This document shows positions 60,251-64,000 of a stretch of 64,000 nt of DNA, piece by piece. Every line of letters begins with the position of its first letter. Position 1 is the stretch's first letter. The translations under genes and the position numbers were made by a program. The DNA is from Escarpia spicata (taxonomy: Eukaryota > Annelida > Polychaeta > Sabellida > Siboglinidae). The notes below the pieces were generated by a model. It saw nothing but the letters and a program-made list of their open reading frames with translations, ran no database searches and had not been told where the DNA came from. The stretch is from NCBI GenBank assembly GCA_963995525.1, contig OZ023207.1:2309344-2373343 (forward strand). Direction: 5' to 3'.

Positions 60251-60572
60251 CATGCACAGTCCAAGAGCTTGGTCGATTACAACAGTTCAAACCGCTCGGT
60301 GATTGTTCTGTCGTTCGTTCTCAACCGTTTCGATATTATTTACATGAAAATTGCAAGCGTTCGTGGGAAACCATTAAATAAAATATGTTGTTTTAATTGG
60401 GTGGGAAATATTTAGTCATTATACAGTTCAACAGGAGGTAATCATCACCCGTGTGTTGATGAACTTATAGGCAGCCGTGGCGGGAAACAACATAATGAAC
60501 AGTGACACGAAACGTAAACTTAACCTGCGACCAAGAGAACTGTTTGAGGAGCAATAACCATTAATTGTTGTA
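60251..60572. other. Unassigned unique DNA
   Basis: No gene or element is recognised in this AT-rich stretch. Confidence 0.4.
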
Positions 60573-60684
60573 CATCACCACCATCACCACCACCATCATC
60601 ATCACCACTACCACTACCACCACCACCACCACCGTCATCACCAACACCACCATCACCACCACCACCACCACCATCACCACCACC

Positions 60685-60715
<31 letters not shown>

Positions 60716-60761
60716 CCACCACCACCATCACCACCACCACCACCATCACCATCACCACCTT
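60573..60761. repeat. (CAC/CAT)n trinucleotide microsatellite
   Basis: About 190 bp consists of CAC and CAT triplets with rare interruptions (CTAC, GTC, AAC). The trinucleotide register is kept, so both strands show low-complexity open frames (Thr/Ile or His runs on plus, Val/Met on minus). There is no sign of a gene around it. Confidence 0.95.
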
Positions 60762-61287
60762 TAAAATATTATACTACTTAATAAATGAAAAACAAGAAAC
60801 ATACTGCCTCCTTTTAAAGGCTAAACTAAGTTTTAGAATGAGCCAGTGAAACGCCACAGTCCACACACTATGCAATTAGCTTGTGAAATATCATAGCTAT
60901 TACGTTATCTTTTTCAGTGTGTCTTTAATCACTAGGTGGCGGACATGTGAAATGCAAAGCATCCTGGGATATCGGTCGACTTGACGTAGGTTATACTACA
61001 TAGGGGTTTATCGTTCCTTTCATTTCTCTTTTGAAAGCTTTGATGAAACTATGTTTATCATTGCATCAGCATTCATATAAATGGCTCAGTCAATGAGTGT
61101 GAAACGTGGATTATAGATATACGAATAATCAACTCTTGTCTTCACTGTGTAATTGCGAGATTAGGTTATCTGTATTTCCACTAGTGCCAAAGCCAAGGTG
61201 GCCTGCATGCAAGTAAATCAGTTCCTTAGATACGTCTATGTATACAGATACCCCCTTCGCCGAATCTAATGAGTTATAATCTAAGTT
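60762..61287. other. Unassigned unique DNA
   Basis: No gene, RNA or element is recognised. Confidence 0.4.
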
Positions 61288-61330
61288 GCTTAATCAGACG
61301 TCTTTTGCGGGGGAGCAACACAAGCATCAT

Positions 61331-61668
61331 TGTGTGGAACGCAGTGGCGCAGTGCTTAGAACATCGAACTCTCAATGGAGAGAACCTGGGTTCGATTCCT
61401 GTGTTGCAGTTTTGAACCTTGGACAAATTCGTTCACTCTACGTTGCTCCAGTTTACTCAGCTGTATGAACGAGTAGTTAGCTACAGACGGTGGTGGATAT
61501 TTGTGTAGGAATAGTCTTCACGCATTAAATACAGCGTGGCTGAATGCTTTCAAGAGAAGTAGAGACGGTGTTCGATCGAACAGGTTCTATCAGGGAGAAA
61601 AATGTAAAGCGCCTTGAGCAGTCCTAATGACTGGATACACCGCTATATAAGAACTTACCTTTTTCATA
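61331..61668 (+). mobile_element. tRNA-derived SINE, full-length plus-strand copy
   Basis: The tRNA-like head has A box TGGCGCAGTGC at 61345-61355 and a perfect B box GGTTCGATTCC at 61389-61399. The body at 61415-61503 is the reverse complement of the 90-bp unit found in tandem at 56996-58616. The tail carries GTAAAGCGCCTTGAGCAGTC at 61604-61623 and CGCTATATAAG at 61641-61651. Imperfect 16-base repeats (14 of 16 matching) at 61288-61303 and 61672-61687 may be a decayed target-site duplication. If so, the element's limits are slightly wider than given. The final motif resembles 3' ends shared by some invertebrate SINE families, but I did not assign a family. Confidence 0.87.
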
Positions 61669-61687
61669 GGCGCTTATTAAGACGTCT

Positions 61688-62865
61688 CCACCAGTCGTAA
61701 CATCGAAACAGCAAAAAACAACTGTAGTTGGCTATCTGTGAAATTACCTTTTCTGTGTCAGAATGCCAGCGTTATGCGATTCATTAAACAACTATTCGCG
61801 TCATTGCTGGGACGCTGCATTCGTTATTAACAATTATAATTTGACACTGTCATTCAACAAAGATCGAGCCAACGTGTGACGGTTAATGAACCCACGCGAG
61901 GGGATAGGGTTCTTGTCTAAAGTAGCCCGAAATGTAGTATAAAATGTACATAGACTGATCTTTTTTGTAATAAAGTCATGCTATCTAGAATACATCATAT
62001 CTCTCTCGCTATCAGTCGCGATTGCGACTATGGCGGCTTGCTTGGTTCAACGTGCAGGTCTGTAGGAATCCTCTTCAGATCAGTCCGTCTTCGGCACTCT
62101 TTCGAATATATTATGTATTGTTTCTTTAGGGTTCAAAATGTTAAATGTTTCAGCAGTCAATATGTTAAATACCTACCTACGTACATACATACATACATTT
62201 CAGCGGTCACTATTAGAAGAGATACATGTTAAATTAGGTATGTGCCACATGATGTCACGATCAATACGATCAGATTGTGCACATTAAAAGGAGGCAGGTC
62301 TGTTCATAGTTTTTCATTAATTAATTAACATGATGTTGTTAAGACTATACTAACTATGTTGAAGGTATACTGCCCACCAAACTGTGTTTAGTAAGCCCGT
62401 AACAACGTTTGTAAATTGGAAGGCCGGACCACGTATCATGTTCAAATAGTAAACAAAAACAAAACATCCAGTTTCAAAACAAGCTTTATTGGCAATACGG
62501 CCGAGTTGGGCAGAGTTAACTGCAATACCCTTTGATGTTCAACGACGTCCCATTTTCCCACATTCGACCGAGCAGACTTCCTGCTACAAAATACTAACGC
62601 TAATTCCGGTTAGAGGAAGACTGTCTCCTTTTAAATATTACGTCGGTTTCCACGAAGTCGGCTCCTTCACGTGGTCCGCTTCACGACGGACGGGAGCTAA
62701 CACGCCTTCGGACCACATCTGGTCAGCTGTTTACACCGATCCACGTGAGTTTCAGGTGTTGTTCTTGGCAGGCGCGTGAAGGGTCGGGGATGCCAGAATC
62801 TCAATTGAAGCAACATTTATAAGGGACCCGAGATGAGTTAGGAATGCGGTATATATATATATATA
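61688..62865. other. Unassigned unique DNA with short microsatellites
   Basis: There is no supported gene. A TATAAA at 61938-61943 and an AATAAA at 61969-61974, each in T- or A-rich context, could be the end of an unrecognised element. Two short open frames (about 84 and 96 residues) have no recognisable domains. Confidence 0.4.
62168..62198. repeat. Short (TACA/TACC)n microsatellite
   Basis: Seven consecutive TACC, TACG or TACA tetranucleotides occur within about 30 bp. Confidence 0.8.
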
Positions 62866-62866
62866 T
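62850..62866. repeat. (TA)n dinucleotide tract
   Basis: About eight TA repeats lie immediately before the putative LTR start at 62866. Confidence 0.9.
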
Positions 62867-63042
62867 GTAATGAGCTCTACCTAAGACAGTACGCCATCTA
62901 GCGAGTAACTCGCACATACGATATGAACAAAACAGGACATGTGAATGACTCCATCTTGTCTGTAAGATAGGCTCGAATTGAATACATGATTGTGTGGTTG
63001 TACTAAGTTGTCTGGTCGTCTTTATATGTCAGAATCACTACA
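62866..63042 (+). repeat. Putative 5' LTR, about 177 bp
   Basis: It begins TGTAATGAGC and ends CACTACA, giving the usual TG...CA ends, and lies just upstream of the leader and gag. A TTTATATG near 63021-63028 could be a TATA-like element. No second LTR is in the window to confirm the limits, so they are inferred. Confidence 0.5.
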
Positions 63043-63160
63043 TGAGGGCAGCGGGTTAGTAAACCTTGCCAGTCGACAGTCCGTCGTCAACGGTCAGTCA
63101 GTGAATTCGAACGATCAGCGAATTTGTACGGTCAGTCAATAAATTTGATCGGAAAATAAA

Positions 63161-63280
63161 ATGCCGAAATTTAACGTGCCAGAGTCGATGTCATTCGACG
63201 CCCCGTCCAAATGGCCGGAATTGAAAGAGCGGTTTATGCGGTTCAGGATCGCGAATGAGTCTCGTCAGAAAACTAGACGC
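63161..63280 (+). pseudogene. gag N-terminal remnant
   Basis: The ATG at 63161 opens MPKFNVPESMSFDAPSKWP, then ERFMRFRIANESRQK. This P-E-x-M/L-x-F then W-P...R-F...F-R-I-A pattern is the start of gag proteins in many invertebrate Ty3/gypsy elements. After about 35-40 residues the frame loses gag character at the deletion junction and continues as an arginine-rich shadow of the pol frame to 63442. Nucleocapsid zinc knuckles are absent. Confidence 0.7.
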
Positions 63281-64000
63281 TATTACAGACGGCGTCGGTT
63301 GTCTGAAAACAGAGCCGGTGAGGATCATCCTGAAGGAAGACGCGCAGCCATCAGCCCTCACAGTCGCCCGCAGAGTGCCTATCCCAATTCTCCCCAAGGT
63401 CAAGGAGGAATTGGACCGTCTGGTATCTGCAGGGGTTATTGAGGCTATCACAAAGCCAACGCCGTGGTGTGCTCCCATGGTGCCTGAAAAAAAAAAATCG
63501 GGGAAGGTCCGACTGTGCGTCGATTTGAAAAAGCACAACCAGCATGTGCGTAGGGAGAGGTACATCCTACCCACCCTGGAGGACGTGACGTCGCGTTTAT
63601 CGAGCGCTAAGGTGTTCTCGTCATTGGACGCCGAGAGCGGCTTCTAACAAATCCCTCTTGAGTCGTCAAGCCAAGAGCTGACGACGTTCATAACGCCCTT
63701 CGGTCGTTACTGGTACAAGCGACTGCCCTTCTGGATTACCTCTGCCCCGGAGATCTTCATGAGGAAGATGGTCGAAATCATCGCGGGGCTCGAGGGCACA
63801 ATAGCATACATGGACGACATTCTAGTGTATGGGAAAGACGAAGCCGAGCACGAGACGCGCCTCGCGGAAGTCCTTAAAGTGCTTCGGGCAGCAGGCCTAA
63901 AGCTAATCGAGGATAAGTGTCACTATGGTCAAAAGGAAATTACGTTCCTTGGTCATAAGTTTACGCCAGACGGCGTCGTAGCAGACCACGAAAAGGTCGA
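63255..64000 (+). pseudogene. Ty3/gypsy pol remnant: reverse transcriptase, partial
   Basis: The frame is counted from 63255, but genuine pol similarity starts near 63285 (DGVGCLKTEPV). Motifs in order: WCAPMV (codons about 71-76); RLCVDLKKHN, with His where Leu is usual; the first catalytic Asp in LDAESGF (codon 125); a TAA at 63645-63647 (codon 131) in place of the conserved Trp; QIPLE; FITPFGRYWYKRLPF; YMDD at codons 185-188 (63807-63818), giving the remaining two catalytic Asp; and FLGHKF near the end. The usual Gly after RLPF is Trp here. The frame otherwise stays open to the window end. An 11-A run near 63486 does not break it. The protease normally found upstream is deleted. Confidence 0.9.

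Larger units (their letters stand above)
62866..64000 (+). mobile_element. Degraded, internally deleted Ty3/gypsy retrotransposon (5' part)
   Basis: In order: an LTR candidate at 62866-63042, a leader at 63043-63160, a gag start at 63161, then reverse transcriptase sequence that runs beyond the window. Most of gag and the whole protease region are missing between about 63265 and 63285. With the in-frame stop at 63645-63647 the copy cannot be autonomous. The 3' end is not in the window. Confidence 0.85.

Noticed and set aside
60565..60849. Thr/Ile-rich or Val/Met-rich protein at the CAC/CAT tract
   Set aside because: It is a low-complexity trinucleotide repeat with no flanking coding sequence.
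61345..61415. Functional tRNA gene
   Set aside because: A and B boxes are good, but there is no paired acceptor stem, and the sequence continues into a SINE body shared with the neighbouring copies.
62489..62779. 96-codon open frame as a host gene
   Set aside because: It needs a non-ATG start and has no recognisable domain and no splice or promoter context.

Overview
This is a eukaryotic, almost certainly animal, window made of tandem repeats and transposable elements. I see no intact host gene. The evidence is an RTE-like LINE endonuclease remnant, several tRNA-derived SINEs with Pol III A and B boxes, a Ty3/gypsy retrotransposon with a short LTR, and trinucleotide microsatellites. The element types fit a marine invertebrate, and a mollusc is my best guess, but no host coding sequence confirms it.

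Layout. (1) Positions 1-56282 are one uninterrupted satellite array with a 40-bp unit, roughly 1,400 copies (about 1,408 if every length change is a single-base loss). The left edge lies outside the window. On top of the 40-bp period lie nested higher-order repeats: 240, 560, 598, 920, 1600, 1718, 5233 and 6597 bp. (2) Positions 56283-56444 hold a short minus-strand piece of a non-LTR retrotransposon endonuclease. Its reading frame runs straight into the array. The 40-bp unit is the next stretch of that same domain, the conserved T-W-H-S-P-N-G region, so the satellite appears to be an amplified fragment of a LINE. (3) Positions 56832-58690 hold a minus-strand tRNA-derived SINE whose internal 90-bp core has expanded to about 18 tandem copies. 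Unexpanded relatives lie at 59283-59606 (minus) and 61331-61668 (plus), and a related head fragment lies near 60115-60250. (4) A (CAC/CAT)n trinucleotide tract lies at 60573-60761. (5) Positions 62866-64000 hold a degraded, internally deleted Ty3/gypsy element: a 5' LTR candidate, leader, gag start, and reverse transcriptase running off the window end.

The main result is two independent cases, less than 1 kb apart, of a tandem array born from an internal segment of a transposable element. In both, the neighbouring sequence needed to infer the origin is preserved. Long open frames inside both arrays are by-products of repeats lacking stop codons, and I do not annotate them as genes. Higher-order repeat boundaries were found by reading offsets by eye. 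They are accurate to about one repeat unit, and percent identities were not computed.
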